From: Setophaga petechia | Taxonomy: Eukaryota > Chordata > Aves > Passeriformes > Parulidae | Length of the DNA: 64,000 nucleotides | Reading direction: 5' to 3' | Assembly (NCBI GenBank): GCA_024362935.1 | Contig: JANCRA010000040.1 | Span: 4,030,001 to 4,094,000, forward strand | In this document: in pieces, positions 49,697-61,796 of the stretch | Position numbering within the stretch: position 1 is the first letter of the stretch | Layout of the letters: each line of letters opens with the position of its first letter | Program-made: the position numbers and the translations under genes | The notes under the pieces: model-generated | Told to the model about the DNA's origin: nothing | Databases searched by the model: none | The model's input: only the letters and a program-made list of their open reading frames with translations

Positions 49697-52600
49697 TCTA
49701 TCTCCAATTATAACATATAAAAAATAATGCTTATTTCTGTGGTAAGGAGATCAAACTAGAGATTGACATGTTAACTATACTTTTTCATATCTGTCATGCT
49801 ATTAAAATAACCAGTGCTCTTGATAAGTTCTAGGAATCAGACTCCATTTAAAAATAATGGTTTTTGAAAGTTCATACCTTTTGCTTAGCACCTGTGGGAG
49901 CTAGAAATATGTACTGACACTGGTTCTTTTAAATTTTGATAGACTTTGGTGGTCCCATGAGCTGATTCAGAATTCAGAATTCTCTATATTGGTTTGACAT
50001 GATGTAGAAATCAAATCTATGTCTTCACAGGAAAGGTTACATTTTAGCAAGTATATTGCAAGCAAAACTTCTATACATCTGGGAAGGAAACACTCCTTGT
50101 TCATGTATTTAAAATTGTAATGGTTAGTCACAATGCAAAAAATATTTTCATTATTATTATTAATTTGAAATGATAAACACTTGTATTTAGTAGTATAATT
50201 AGGAGAAATGCATAGAAACTTCCTAGTACCTATTCCCATTTTCTGGTATAATGTTCAACCTTCCTATTTTCCCCTGCATTTTGACAGGTTCGGATTTCCT
50301 TAAAAAGGAACTTATAACAGCTCATCAGCATTTTGAATTTCCAAGTAAAAGACTCTGATACTCTGATAAGAATGTCTTCTTACACTATGTTGAGTCCACC
50401 TAGATATTTTGCTTTTTTGTTTTTCTTCTTTTCTTGATTTTCTATTTTCTTTCTTTTTTAATGTTCTTAAAACAGATTGCTTGGTTTTAACTCCATCTAT
50501 TTCAATCTTAAGTATGGCTGTCTTCAGCCATTACCTACTGGAGTTACATAATAGGCTTCCTCAGCACTGATTAACATCAATGCAATTATATTTACCTGAA
50601 CTAATGTTCATTATTCATTCACAGCATGGGTTTGCTTTAGCTTTATGGCATGTAATCTTCACAATTAAAGAAATTGGACAATAATAACCTGACTACTTGA
50701 AAGTTTTTGCCATAGCTAATACAAAGTAAAATTAACTTAGCCAAAACCAAAATAGACAGCTCCAGACTGCCAAGTCAGTACAAAATATGTGGACTTCTAT
50801 TGGTTGCAATGAAATGGTATTTGATGGGATACAGATGACTTTGCTAGTAAATAATCAAGTATTTTGAAGACTAATTATTACCCACTACAAAAATAATGGC
50901 GATTCAATCTGGTTTAGCTTTCCCAGGAATTTTCTTAAGTTGAGCCTCACCTATTAACATTAAGCAGTATTTCAGAATGTGTTTATTACTGTATATTAGC
51001 TGATAAATTTGTATGATACCTTCTATTTTTCTTTCTGGTGTTTGGAGCATTCAGAATGTCATGTTTAAGGTCACAAAAATAAGTATTTAATTTTTAGAGT
51101 TTTTGACTGACTAAACCATAACTGTATCAAAATTTTCTAGAGTGCTTTGCGTCTCTTCCCAGGCAAATGTAAATGCTTCAAAGGAGCAGAAGCTTTACCT
51201 TTCCAATAGATGCTGATAATTTAATAATGGAAAATATTTAATTCTTGGAAAAATGCCTTCTCTAATATTTAAGGTGAATATTTTTTCCTAATTTCATCTC
51301 TTCATCCTAGTTTTAGCTTCTCCCATAACATATCAAATTAATTACTTCTGAACATTTATCATCCTTGAGTATTATTAATTGTAATTTAGCCACAGTATTT
51401 AAGTCACATGACTTCTTATTAATCTGTCCATGCTGTAAGTAATGAATGAGATACAATAGGCTGTGAAAGAAAAATCAAGATTCAAATGTTTCTTCTGCCT
51501 TTTTTTTTTTTCTTTACTTTAACGACCACATTGTGTCTTCTTACTTGATGCTGAAATGAGTTATTAATTTATCACGGAAAATCCACATTTTACTTGTCCT
51601 CCTTTTTCATAACAGAATGATGTTACACACAGAGAGGCAAATCTTTTGGCTAAAGAGAGAGCTAAGCTACTGAAAAAAAGTGAGAGCTAATAGAAAAAGC
51701 CACAGGCGTCTGACTTACAAAGGGAGGTATCCTCTGGAATAGACAATTGACTAACAAAGAAATGGACAACAGTGTCAAAGCAACAAAACTTTGCCACTTA
51801 CCTTGAAACATGCAGGATGACTAGAACTAAAAAAAGGAAAGCTAACTTTGGGTTTATATTGCAGAGAGAAATAAGTTCTATCAAACAAAACCCGAACACA
51901 ATCTGCATGTTCCTAATCATGTTGTTTCACACGAAAGAGAGGAAATAGATGCTCGGGGTAGAATTTTCTTCCCTGTTTCCTTTGCCTTATCTTAAAATTT
52001 GTATAGTCAGTAGAAGTGGCAGAACACCATTCCATACTTGATTGAATGTCTACAGGTTTTTTGAACCAGGGCTGATCTTTAGTTTGCCCAGTACATGCAC
52101 TGGCAATGTCCAAGGGATCAAAATCGAGCCCTGGGTGAGCATCCAAGGGGTGTGGCAGAGAGGAACAGGGGAATGCAGAGCTGTTTATGTCAGCATTTCT
52201 ATTAAATAAATTGTTAATCAAGCAGCATCCTTAATGGATTGAATAATGCTCTATATAAGAAGGTCTGATGGCTGTTTCGCTCTCCAGGTGCACCAGGCAA
52301 GATTAATACATCTTAAAGGAGTAATATACATAGAACACAGAGAGGGATAAGTGAAGACCTTGAATTGACAGCCTCATGTAGGAAAGCAAGAAGTAAATTC
52401 CACTAGAAGATAATTGATTCTTCAGGGACCTTTACCTGTCAGATTCAATAGTAGGCTGGAAAATGCTGCTGCTTTTTTTAAGGTGCGGCTGAAATAAAGA
52501 GAGTGAATGACAGATACCTACAATTTGTCCTTTTATTATGCAATAGGTTTTCTTTTCAGTAAGATTAAGCTGTGCTGAACCAGATGTCCCAATGGTATTC

Positions 52601-52875
52601 CAATACTCTGTGGCTAAACTAAACCCCAAATAGCTGTTTATAACACATAGGACTCTGAGTTCCTTATGAATATGACTTAATAAACAAAACAAGTGCTAGA
52701 GTAATCTAAACAGTCAACAGCCATACAGCTGTATTCTTGTATCTTTTCAGCATACTAAAAAAATGTCATAATAAAAAATAGACGAGCCAAAATTAACTCC
52801 AGCATGAAGTTGAAAGTGTAAAGAGGCTGCTTCTAAACTATTAAGAGTATGAGCACTTTGAGAGTAAGGGGTCCC
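49697..52875. other. Unique AT-rich sequence with one weak exon candidate
   Basis: About 3.2 kb. Nothing is recognised apart from the minus frame at 51913-52221, reported separately. Confidence 0.5.
51913..52221 (-). other. Weak candidate exon or conserved block (unidentified)
   Basis: An open minus-strand frame of 102 codons with more balanced composition than its neighbours. It includes a stretch with LDFDPLDIASACTG and KDQPWFKKPVDIQSS, rich in D, P, S and K rather than the F/L/I/Y bias of chance frames in this AT-rich DNA. An acceptor-like AG (tttatttaatag, complement near 52201-52212) precedes the protein-like part, and a GT follows KKP-coding bases near 52051. I do not recognise the protein. 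It may be chance or a conserved noncoding element. No start, promoter or partner exon can be shown. Confidence 0.15.
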
Positions 52876-53134
52876 TGTGGGTGTCTCCTGATGCCCTAAG
52901 TTTTAGCTTTCATATTTTCCAGATTCTTTACTGCATGAGTAGATAACTCTTCATATAAAGTGTTAACAAGTTCTCCTCACAGTTTAGTCAGACAAAACAA
53001 TCCTTTTCCAGCCTGAGAACCAAGGACACCATTGCAGCTTTAGGCTCGAGAAGTATAAACACCAGTGAATTGAAGAAAGCAATCTGAAGGGATGGGACTT
53101 CATAACCTAAAGATGCATTGGGCATTTACCCCAA

Positions 53135-53144
53135 TATATAAATA
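53135..53144 (+). promoter_or_regulatory. LTR TATA box
   Basis: tatataaata inside the solo LTR, upstream of its poly(A) signal, as in retroviral U3. Confidence 0.7.
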
Positions 53145-53251
53145 GACCAACACTTACTAAAGTGTGAAAACTTGTGACCCGGGGTCCATCTTGGGTGACA
53201 CCACAACCAGGCTCTTGTACTGCCCAAAATATATCCTTTGAAAGCCTTTTT

Positions 53252-53257
53252 AATAAA
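53252..53257 (+). terminator. LTR poly(A) signal
   Basis: AATAAA in the R region of the solo LTR, followed by a T-rich stretch (acttactttatttcttt). Confidence 0.65.
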
Positions 53258-53318
53258 TACTTACTTTATTTCTTTAGCTCTGACTACCTTCTGTTCTGGG
53301 TAGCCTCTCCAGGCATCA

Positions 53319-56300
53319 CTCCCATCATTGGTCTTAGTCCACACTTGTGATTAGAGTGTTGAAGAACTTGGAAGAACTTTCTTCTACTGATTTCAGTCTG
53401 AGTGTAGGGACTGACAGGACTATAAAACATGTATTCCTCTGCCCCTCTGGGCCTTAATTCCAATGCTCTCTATGTTTCACCTCCACAGGAGATTAGGGGA
53501 AATGCATCTCTCCTCTGCTCCTGTCATTATCTCTTTTTAGGTGCAGAATTTTTCATGTGTCATAGCAGGTCTTCATAAAATATTATTTTCATTGGATTAT
53601 AACAAAATTTATGCTTTATTTTCAATTATTACAATTGCAGTGATAAAGCATTACTTATATTAATCACTTTAAAATATTAGCAAAGTACTTACAAGCCTTT
53701 AAAAAGTATGATTTATCATAGTATGAAGGAAATTAGGCTGGAAGAAAATGGCTTACTGATTTTAAGTAATTCTTCTTAAACTAGTGTAATAAAACACCTA
53801 AATAATAAATTCCAAATGAAAATAGATTTTAAGAGACATTTCTGTTTTCTGTGAGGTTCTCTCTGACCCATGGGCAAATTTTTTTCCAAACTCTTTTTGA
53901 AGTACTAAAAGTAAAAGAAGAGCTCATATCTTTCTAGGCTCTGTAAAATCTTTTGTCATTTACCAAAGGTTCAAAAATAGTAGTTTAAATTTCCTGGTGA
54001 GTAGGAGTAAATGACAAGGGTTTATTTGTTTAACACTACAACTTTGGAATGATATCTGACTTTTTCAATTTGAGGAGAAGACATTGCAAGATTGCTGAGA
54101 TAAATAAGGGCATTTTCAAAATGCGTCTCCATTTAACTAATTACATTTCTTTGAGATAAATATGTGGAAGGGAACCACCTTCACAACAAAAACACTTTCA
54201 TGTAGTCCTAAGAAAAACTAGAGGGCTTTGCCCAGACTGACAAAATGAGGTATACTTCCTTAATGGAATGTAAACTTCCTTTCCTGGAATCAGTTTCAGC
54301 CGTTTACATTCTTTCAAACATGAATTCAATTTAGTATTCCCGAAAATTCTTCCATGTGACCACCAATGGTCCCAGATTCCACCTTGGAAGCTCTGTATCA
54401 AGTCTTCCTACAGTGTCTGAGTTAATTGTGTTTTTGTGTTATTCATCTACCTCTACTGAAATCAATGAGAGAAAATTCTGTGAGTTGGCCAACAGCTGTA
54501 ATGTCATTATTAATTTCTCTGCAGTACCCTATTTGAATCGATAAGGGGCCAAGAGGTCTTGACAAGACATATTTTTTCTAATATTGATCTTGATGACCAA
54601 GCTAGTGCCCTCAAGTCTAACCATTGATTCTAAGAGACAGAACTCTCAAGCTGGAGGCCAACTTTGTGCTATTAAACACATCAGAATTTGCAATTAAAGA
54701 AAATGTCACACTGTCATATTTTTCATCACAAGCAAAAGGAATCTTTCCCCACACATTAAGAATAGCATGAGGTGCAGAGATACACTAGAGATATGTACCC
54801 TGAACTTAATTACTTGTTTTATAGACTACATTCAAATTTGAATCAGATTCACTAACATTCCACTACATGCAAGTTGATGTCCTTCTATTTTTCGTCAATT
54901 AAAAAGCTTAAGAAAGCATTTTTTTGGCTTGTTTTCACTTTCATTCCCTGACCATATTTTCAATTAAATTTTTGAGAGTCTCAATCTGAATACATTTTTG
55001 AACAAACACACCCATTTCATCTGGCCTGTCTTTTATCACTCAAGGACCAGTTATTGTTTATATTTCTCTATTCACTTCATTTTAAACTAACATGAATCAA
55101 AACATGCTAAAGATATACAGAGCTGTTGACTAAATGTGAATATCTGAGAAATCAAACAGTCAAGAAAAAATTTTTCTTACATATCTTGGAACACTACATC
55201 ATTTGATCCCTCAACATGCAAATATGAGTGTCTGAGTGCAAAGATAACTGCTGGCTTATAGGAAGATCACAGTTACATGCATCTTAAGGTATATTTAATA
55301 TAGCCAGCATAATTTTTAGAAAAAAAAAATTATGACAGAAGGCTGCTTTATAGTTAAGTTCCAAAGACATAAACAGATTTCTAGTCATTTGATAACTTGA
55401 TAGTAATGAAGATTTCTGATTCTGTGATAGTGTATGTTAGGGATTCGATTATAAATTATGGCTGATGCTTTATATGCTCTAAAAAACCCAAAAGAGAGCT
55501 GTTGTCTCAGAAAACTTGTTGCTCAAATTAAGGGAGAACACAGAATCAGAGAAAAGATCTGCAGGGATTTTTAGGAAAGGCTTATATTAAAAATTAAGAT
55601 TAAAGAGAGGTCATTTCTGTGCATCCCCTGCTTAAATAAGGACTAAACAACTTCTCTATACTGTACAGTTCCAACCTAAAAATTAATGGAAATCACCAAA
55701 TTTTGATACAATAGGTCTTGAAGTCTGAAGGTACTTAAATGCCAGCGCCAAATATGAGTGCTGCACTTTGTAATTCGCTAGTCCAGCTGTAGATGACAGG
55801 CCCATAGATGTCAGCCCTGTCTTGATTTGCCTGAGGTCTCAAAGGTTCTTCTTACAAAACAGGAAATTTAAGAAGTAATTCTTACCCCAAAGGCTTTGCT
55901 TTCCAAAACTCATTTTCTGCATTTCAAATTTCAGCTTTACTTGGTTTTGGTTTCACAGGAATTATACTGAAGTACTTTTGTTTCATAATTTAGTAGAATG
56001 CTTTATTTAAAATATTTTAAGTATTATTTTCATCACATTCTTTTACCAACTATTATTCAGTTTATTAGAACATCCTCAAGCTTTTCCTCAGCAGAATTTC
56101 TGTCCAAAAAGACATATTATAGTGGAATTCTCACTTCTTTCTGGAAATATTAAAAGGAATTAATTCATTAGCTAACTCCACAAAAATTTTACAGTACATT
56201 CATTTTATTATATAATGAATACTTGAGTCTATATGACAAAGAAAAAGAGGAGAAAACAATAGATATATGAATAGATAGAAGCCTATATAAAAATTTGCAA

Positions 56301-59203
56301 GGAATGTACCTGGTTTGCTACAAGAATTTACCATTGCTATAGAAATGCACTGGGACTGTATTTAGGTTTTCAGAGTTTCCAGTTTTAAACACTGTTACTT
56401 TCTGCTTTTACTTGCATTTTCTTTGTCTTTGCAAAACTTTGCCTATGGCAGCTCGTGTGGCAGTTTTTAGGTCAAAGGAATTTGCAAAGTCTCAAGAAAA
56501 TTGAAGAAAAAAAAGCATTATAAGCTATTAAGATTTTACCTAACTGAAAAACTAAGCTTAGTTAAAGTTTCTATAATTTCTTGAAACTCAGAAGTGATTT
56601 TTTTAATTTAAATTTTATGTTTTGCATGGAATTAAGCCTCAGCACTTGTATACCAGATAACTGACAGCATATATGCATTTGGTCTTCTCTAATTAATTGC
56701 ATATCCCTTTAGAGACTAAAAATTATCATACTATCAGTTTTTTGGGGGTGATAATCTTTCAGGGCTGTCACCATTTCAAAGTGTAAATTAATTTCTAAAA
56801 GCTCTCATAAAAATAATCGAGTCTGTTTCTTTTGGACAACTGGAAAATGAATTTTTGAAGAGATTACCTCTTTTTTCCTGAAATGTTTTGAGACTGCACT
56901 GAAAAACTTCATTGCACATATTACAAACCATGATGCAATATGGCTTAGCTAATGAGAGAAAAGACGAATTCAGTGTTAACCATGACTGACTGTGACTGAG
57001 GGATCAAAATTTAGGAGATTTTAGTTTATTGTTTTCTAGCCTTGACTTTAAAAAGTAAAAATGCATAAGAGATAGGAAACTGAATGCAATGTTAAAAATG
57101 TCTGTCTAAATATACAAGAGACTTTATTCAAAATGTATAGCCATGTAAAATTGCATCTCATACTCTTAAATTTCTGCCATTAATTATGAAAACTGCTACC
57201 TAACAATCAAATAATCTGAAGGCTTTCTGAAAGAGAAAAAAACCACAAAATTGGATATAAGGTACATATTTCCAATCAGAAACAAGTGGTTTTATGCTGC
57301 TATAGGTATTTAACATCTCTTTCCACAGTGAATCTAAGGAAGGAGAAGATGAATTCAGAGAATCTCAAGTGGCAATTGACAGAGTGAAAGATGGTGTATA
57401 TATGTGACAAGACAAAACAAGCCTGATTTCAGATTGGAAACAGCTTCATCAAAACAAGGCCTGTACTTCAAAATTTGTTTTTTGGTTCAATTCACAGTTA
57501 CATATCCAATGCTGAAAATAAATTATATCCTAATTAGTTAGTCCTATTTATACAGATACATATGATGCTAACTCTACAGTAAGTAGAGAAAAAAAATTCT
57601 TAAAACATTAAAAAGGTCACAGTAATCTTATTATAGATTTATGGAGGTAATTTTTAGCAAGTCATATTTTCATCTGTTTGGGTTATGTTCCACCCAAAGA
57701 CAGCCTTTACACGGTTTCAGCTCCAGTCTAATTAAAAATCCTAATTCAGGCAGGATTGATAGAAGAGAGCAGTAGAAAATTTAGATTGCTTTTAAAGAAA
57801 TAATATAATCACTTCTCTGTTTAGAATGCATTTGAAATTCTTAACTGCTTCCATTTAACTTCATATGTGCATACTAAATTTCTGTTATTTTCTAAAATAC
57901 TTAAATGTTTTCTCAAGACAAGAAAAAGGTCACCCCTTTGTGAGCACAGGATCATTCACTGAGTCAGCTCCCAATTGCTATTGGCTGCCTTGGAACCTGT
58001 GTGGTATTGTGGTTTATTGTGGTACCACTTGTTGCAATACTGAGAATTCATATAATATCATGGGGGGGATTTTGTGATGATAAATAGCATAGTTATTTAA
58101 ACAATAGTGATTTTTGAGTAATGCTCATTAATACAAAGAGTCATGGCAACATTTGCTTAGATTAAAATTTTTCACAAAATAAAGTTCATTTTTTCTGGTG
58201 ATTAATGGAATTTATACAGAGACCTGCGAAGAAAATCCATTATTATGATCTTTTCTTTTTTTAATTATTAATTTTCACTTGAAGGGCAGATATGTTTTTT
58301 TTTTAGTTTTGTACCAGAATGAGCATACACCTAAACAAACTTCTACATCTGCTGCCTTTGTAACTGATATACTGTCTACTTAAATCCAAAATATATTAAT
58401 TTTGTTGACAAATTGCTTTCTCATTTATAGAGGAGAAAAAGAGATCTGTGCTCATTTCATGATTTTTTTTTTTTTTAATTAAGAACAAGCATGTATACAT
58501 GGAACAATAGTTTACAAAAGCAGCTTTTGACAACTTTGTCTAAGGATAGATGCATTACAGTTTTGCATGTTGAAATTAATATATGTCAAATATTTATATT
58601 ACTTCTACAAATGTTTTAATCATTGCATCTTTTAGAGTATTTCCATATAATTGTCGTGTCTTTCTACAGTATTTTCTTTAATGTTGTTGTGCCAAACTTC
58701 AGTAGAAAATTCCCCAAGAATAATCAAATACATGGAAAATTATTTTCCCCACCCTCAAGTATATTCAAAACAAAATCTGACATATTTCTCAATTTTCTTT
58801 CTTTATCAAAGTAAAAATTTTGAATTTTTTGTACTAGTGTATCTAGAGTAAGAGGATGACATTTTTAAAAACCAGTCAACCTGTCATTCAAAAAGAAGAA
58901 ACTGGTTAAAGACGCCAGTCCTTTTAAGAGGGATGTAACTTGAATTTTGAGCAGATGACCTGCTAATGCTGCTGCTTTAATTCTTTTAATGAATACATGC
59001 ACTCTTCACTCCTGTCTGCTAATATGACTCAACTCATTGTATACAAGAAATGTTATAAACGTTCATAATTGTTAAAATTATACAATGTTCCATGACAACG
59101 CCTCAACTACTCAGGAGATAATTCTCTTTTTTGTGAAATGTCAAGCAATTACGAGACATTTCCTGTTCAGGAGAGGAAAAGGGAAGGGAAAAGTGGAAGG
59201 GGA
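53319..59203. other. Unique AT-rich sequence, nothing recognised
   Basis: About 5.9 kb with no exon, RNA gene or repeat family supported. Small frames at 54198-54544, 57865-58077 and 58623-58851 lack motifs. Around 56440-56490 a ctttgcctatggcag ... ggtcaaaggaatttgcaaag pair of nuclear-receptor-like words stands out weakly. A T-run lies near 58463. Confidence 0.55.
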
Positions 59204-59431
59204 AAGGAAGGAAGGAAGGAAGGAAGGAAGGAAGGAAGGAAGGAAGGAAGGAAGGAAGGAAGGAAGGAAGGAAGGAAGGAAGGAAGGAAGGAAGGAAGGA
59301 AGGAAGGAAGGAAGGAAGGAAGGAAGGAAGGAAGGAAGGAAGGAAGGAAGGAAGGAAGGAAGGAAGGAAGGAAGGAAGGAAGGAAGGAAGGAAGGAAGGA
59401 AGGAAGGAAGGAAGGAAGGAAGGAAGGAAGG
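59204..59431 (+). repeat. Perfect (AAGG)57 microsatellite
   Basis: 228 bases with exact period 4 and no interruption, preceded by a purine-rich lead-in (59172-59203). All purine on the plus strand. The KEGR/PSFL-type frames of ~100-120 codons on both strands come purely from the repeat. Confidence 0.98.
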
Positions 59432-59569
59432 CATTTTGATTCAAAGGATAGTGTAGTTTTGATGTAAATATCTTGACCTTCCTTCTTCTCTGTGTTTATA
59501 CTAGATCTGGTGTGGTTTTGGAATGTACTAAACATATTTCAAGGACAGTGCAGCACAGGCTCTCCAGCT

Positions 59570-59830
59570 CCTGAAACTGATTTTAAACTGAAAGAAGGTA
59601 GGTTTAGATTAGATGTTAGGAAGAAATTCTTAACTCAGAAGGTGTAAAGCACTGGAACAGGTTGCCCAAAGAGGTGATGGATGCCTGATTCTTGGAAGTG
59701 TTCAAGGTCAGGTTTGACAGAGCTCTGGGCAACCTGATCTAGTGAGTTGCATCCCTGTCTATGGCAGATAGGTTGGAATTAAGTGGTCTTTAAGGTCCCT
59801 TACAACTCAAACCATTCTGTGATTCTATGA
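59570..59830 (+). mobile_element. CR1 LINE 3' end
   Basis: Runs from gattttaaactgaaagaagg through gatgttaggaagaaattctt, ctggaacaggttgcccaaag, gaagtgttcaaggtcaggtt and aaggtcccttacaactcaaa to the terminal attctgtgattctatga. This is the full canonical order of a CR1 3' UTR ending at its intact terminal repeat. 5'-truncated as usual; no coding part remains. Confidence 0.95.
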
Positions 59831-59996
59831 ACACTCAGTACAGACTACCCCATGGGCTGTGTGTATTTTGTAGGGAACTGATCTAACACTTAGATATACT
59901 GATCTTATCATACTGTGCTGAATGATTTCCTACTGTAAATTTATTCTTACTCCTTTGCTAACCCTAGGGAAGACTGAAAAAATATTCTGGGCTAAC

Positions 59997-60505
59997 TGTA
60001 TTGGTTTTTTGTCAGGACAGAATTAATTTCTTCATTGTAACCAGTATTGGGCTGTGTTTTGAACCTGTGGTGAAAAAACAGTGCTGATAACAGAGATTTT
60101 AGTTATTGCTGAGCAGAGCTAACACATGTTCAAGGATTCCTCTATTTCTTGTACTGCTTTGGCAGTGAGGGCACTGGGCATGCACAAAGTCTCGGGAGGG
60201 GACACATCCAGGAGAGCTGACAACAACTGACATAAAGGATATTCCATGTCATACGGCATCATGCTCAGCATGTAGAGCTGGGGGAAGAAGGAGGGAGGGG
60301 AGGGCATTGGGAGTGATGAAGTTTGCCTTCCTGAATCACTGTTAAACGCAGTGGAACCCTGGTTGTCCTGGAGGTGTCTGCCCACCTGTTCATGAGATGT
60401 GGTGAATGAGTTCCTTCTTCTGCTTTTCTTGCATGCACAATTTTTTTTTTTAACCTATTAAACTGTTTTTATTTCAACACATTATTTTTTACCCTTTGGA
60501 CTGAT
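59997..60505 (+). mobile_element. ERVL-type LTR, 3'-truncated
   Basis: Starts tgtattggttttttgtcagg and continues with gctgtgttttgaacctgtgg, ggaggggacacatccaggag, ggatattccatgtcatacgg and cctattaaactgtttttatt, in the usual order of a common bird ERVL-type LTR. The usual TATA position reads gcatgtagagctggg, so the TATA box appears lost. The end past about 60505 is missing. The 88-codon minus frame at 60119-60385 is an artefact. Confidence 0.85.
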
Positions 60506-61230
60506 TATTTAGGATTTAAGAAAAAAAGCCTGAATACAGTAAAGGATGGTAATAATAAAAACAATAATAATAATTATTTATTTTGAACTGGATTTTTGTA
60601 TCTATATCACACATTTGCTCCATGCATGAAAGTGCAAACCCAGTATAATTTTATATTTAATTTGCTAATGCAGCAATGTAAACTATTTTAAAAACAGACA
60701 TGACACATAATTGACAAGGAGTGCTATTACAGCTCATTTATCAAACAGGTTAAGCTTATGAATACAGTTTTACATTGAAAATTCATAGTGTTTGCCCCTG
60801 CTGGATTTTTAATAGCACACATGTCTGGTGATTTCAGAATGATATCACAATCAGTGTTTTCTTTTCTCCAAAATAATCTCAGGGCAAAATGATATCTGGT
60901 TTTTGGCCAATTCTGGCTTGAAATACTTTTTTTGGTATAAATGGGCCAAAAAATATGCCTATGTGCTTTGTCCTGGAACTCAGGTAAATTGCTGGTTCAT
61001 ACCTCAGTATACTGCAGTGAACAAGATCATGCGATTTACTTTATTTCGCTCACTTCTTGAGTAGGATAGATGCTACTACAATCCTTTCTTCATAATGTTT
61101 CTAACTTATCTGATAGTTTTTAAAGATATTTATTACTCCAGGCTTTTTCAAGGTATGCTAGGAGCAACAGTGCAAAAATTCTGTGCAAAATCCGAAGTCA
61201 CAAGCTGAATCTTTTACTGCCTTGATTTTT
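60506..61230. other. Unique AT-rich sequence, nothing recognised
   Basis: About 720 bases between two LTR pieces of opposite orientation. It includes a small aataataataatt run near 60560. No gene or repeat family recognised. Confidence 0.5.
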
Positions 61231-61301
61231 GTCTGCTCTCCTGGACATGTCTCCTTCCAAGACTTCGTGCATGCCCAGTGCCCTCACTGCCAAGAAAGTA
61301 C
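61231..61301 (-). mobile_element. Short LTR fragment, same subfamily as 59997, inverted
   Basis: Its reverse complement aligns with about 60151-60220 of the plus-strand LTR. A 27-base stretch (61267-61293, containing gcatgcccagtgccctcac) is the exact complement of 60159-60185. Only ~70 bases are left. Confidence 0.8.
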
Positions 61302-61423
61302 AATTTGAAAGTAATATTGTTTCTGGTGTATGGTAGTTTTCTTTGTTTAAAAGAAAAATACTATTCCTTCAGAATAAAGAAATATTCACTTATTTCTGAA
61401 AATACTCTTATATGCATTTTCAT

Positions 61424-61796
61424 GAAGAGAAGAGGAGTTTGAGAGGAGACTTCACCACAGTCTGCAGCTTCCTCAAGAGGTGAAGTGGAGAGGCAGGTAC
61501 AGATCTGTTCTCTGCTGTTCAGTGATAGGATCTAAGAGAACAGCATTGTGTCTCTGGGGAGGTTTAGTTTGGATATTAGGAAAAGATTCTTCCTCACCCA
61601 GAGGGTCGTTGGGCACTAGAATTGGTTCCCAAGGAATGTGGTCACATCATCAAGACTGACAGAGATCAAAAAACATTTGGACAATACTCTCAGGCACATA
61701 CTGTGATTCTTAGGGTGTCCTGTGCAGGGTGCAGAATAGGATTTCGATGATCCTTATTGGTCCCTTCCAACTCAGGATATTCTATGACCCTGTGAT
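61424..61796 (+). mobile_element. CR1 LINE 3' end (subfamily with ctcaggatattctatga tail)
   Basis: Begins gaagagaagaggagtttgag, continues with ctgcagcttcctcaagaggt, ggttgggc-like text, ttggacaatactctcaggca and gggtgtcctgtgcagggtgc, and ends cccttccaactcaggatatt plus ctatgaccctgtgat. It differs from the CR1 at 59570. Its tail matches the tail of the SINE at 1322-1468. It stops exactly where a minus-strand CR1 coding fragment begins. Confidence 0.92.

Larger units (their letters stand above)
52876..53318 (+). mobile_element. Solo retroviral LTR, ~440 bp, with TATA box and poly(A) signal
   Basis: Starts tgtgggtgtctcctgatgcc and ends near ctctccaggcatca. It carries a clear TATA box, tatataaata, at 53135-53144 and AATAAA at 53252-53257, about 115 bases apart, giving a readable U3-R-U5 layout. 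The text matches a common passerine LTR pattern (ERV family name not certain). It has few obvious lesions in its core signals and so looks younger than the other LTRs here. Flanks gtccc and ctccc agree at 4 of 5 positions, not a convincing duplication. No internal viral genes flank it. Confidence 0.8.

Noticed and set aside
54512..54627. Acceptor-like ttaatttctctgcag followed by ~33 open codons and a stop
   Set aside because: Too short to separate from chance, no family resemblance, no partner exon.
59085..59535. Five overlapping open frames of ~97-123 codons on both strands
   Set aside because: They are translations of the AAGG tetranucleotide repeat; period 4 keeps all frames open.
60119..60385. 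88-codon minus frame
   Set aside because: Antisense to a recognised ERVL-type LTR.
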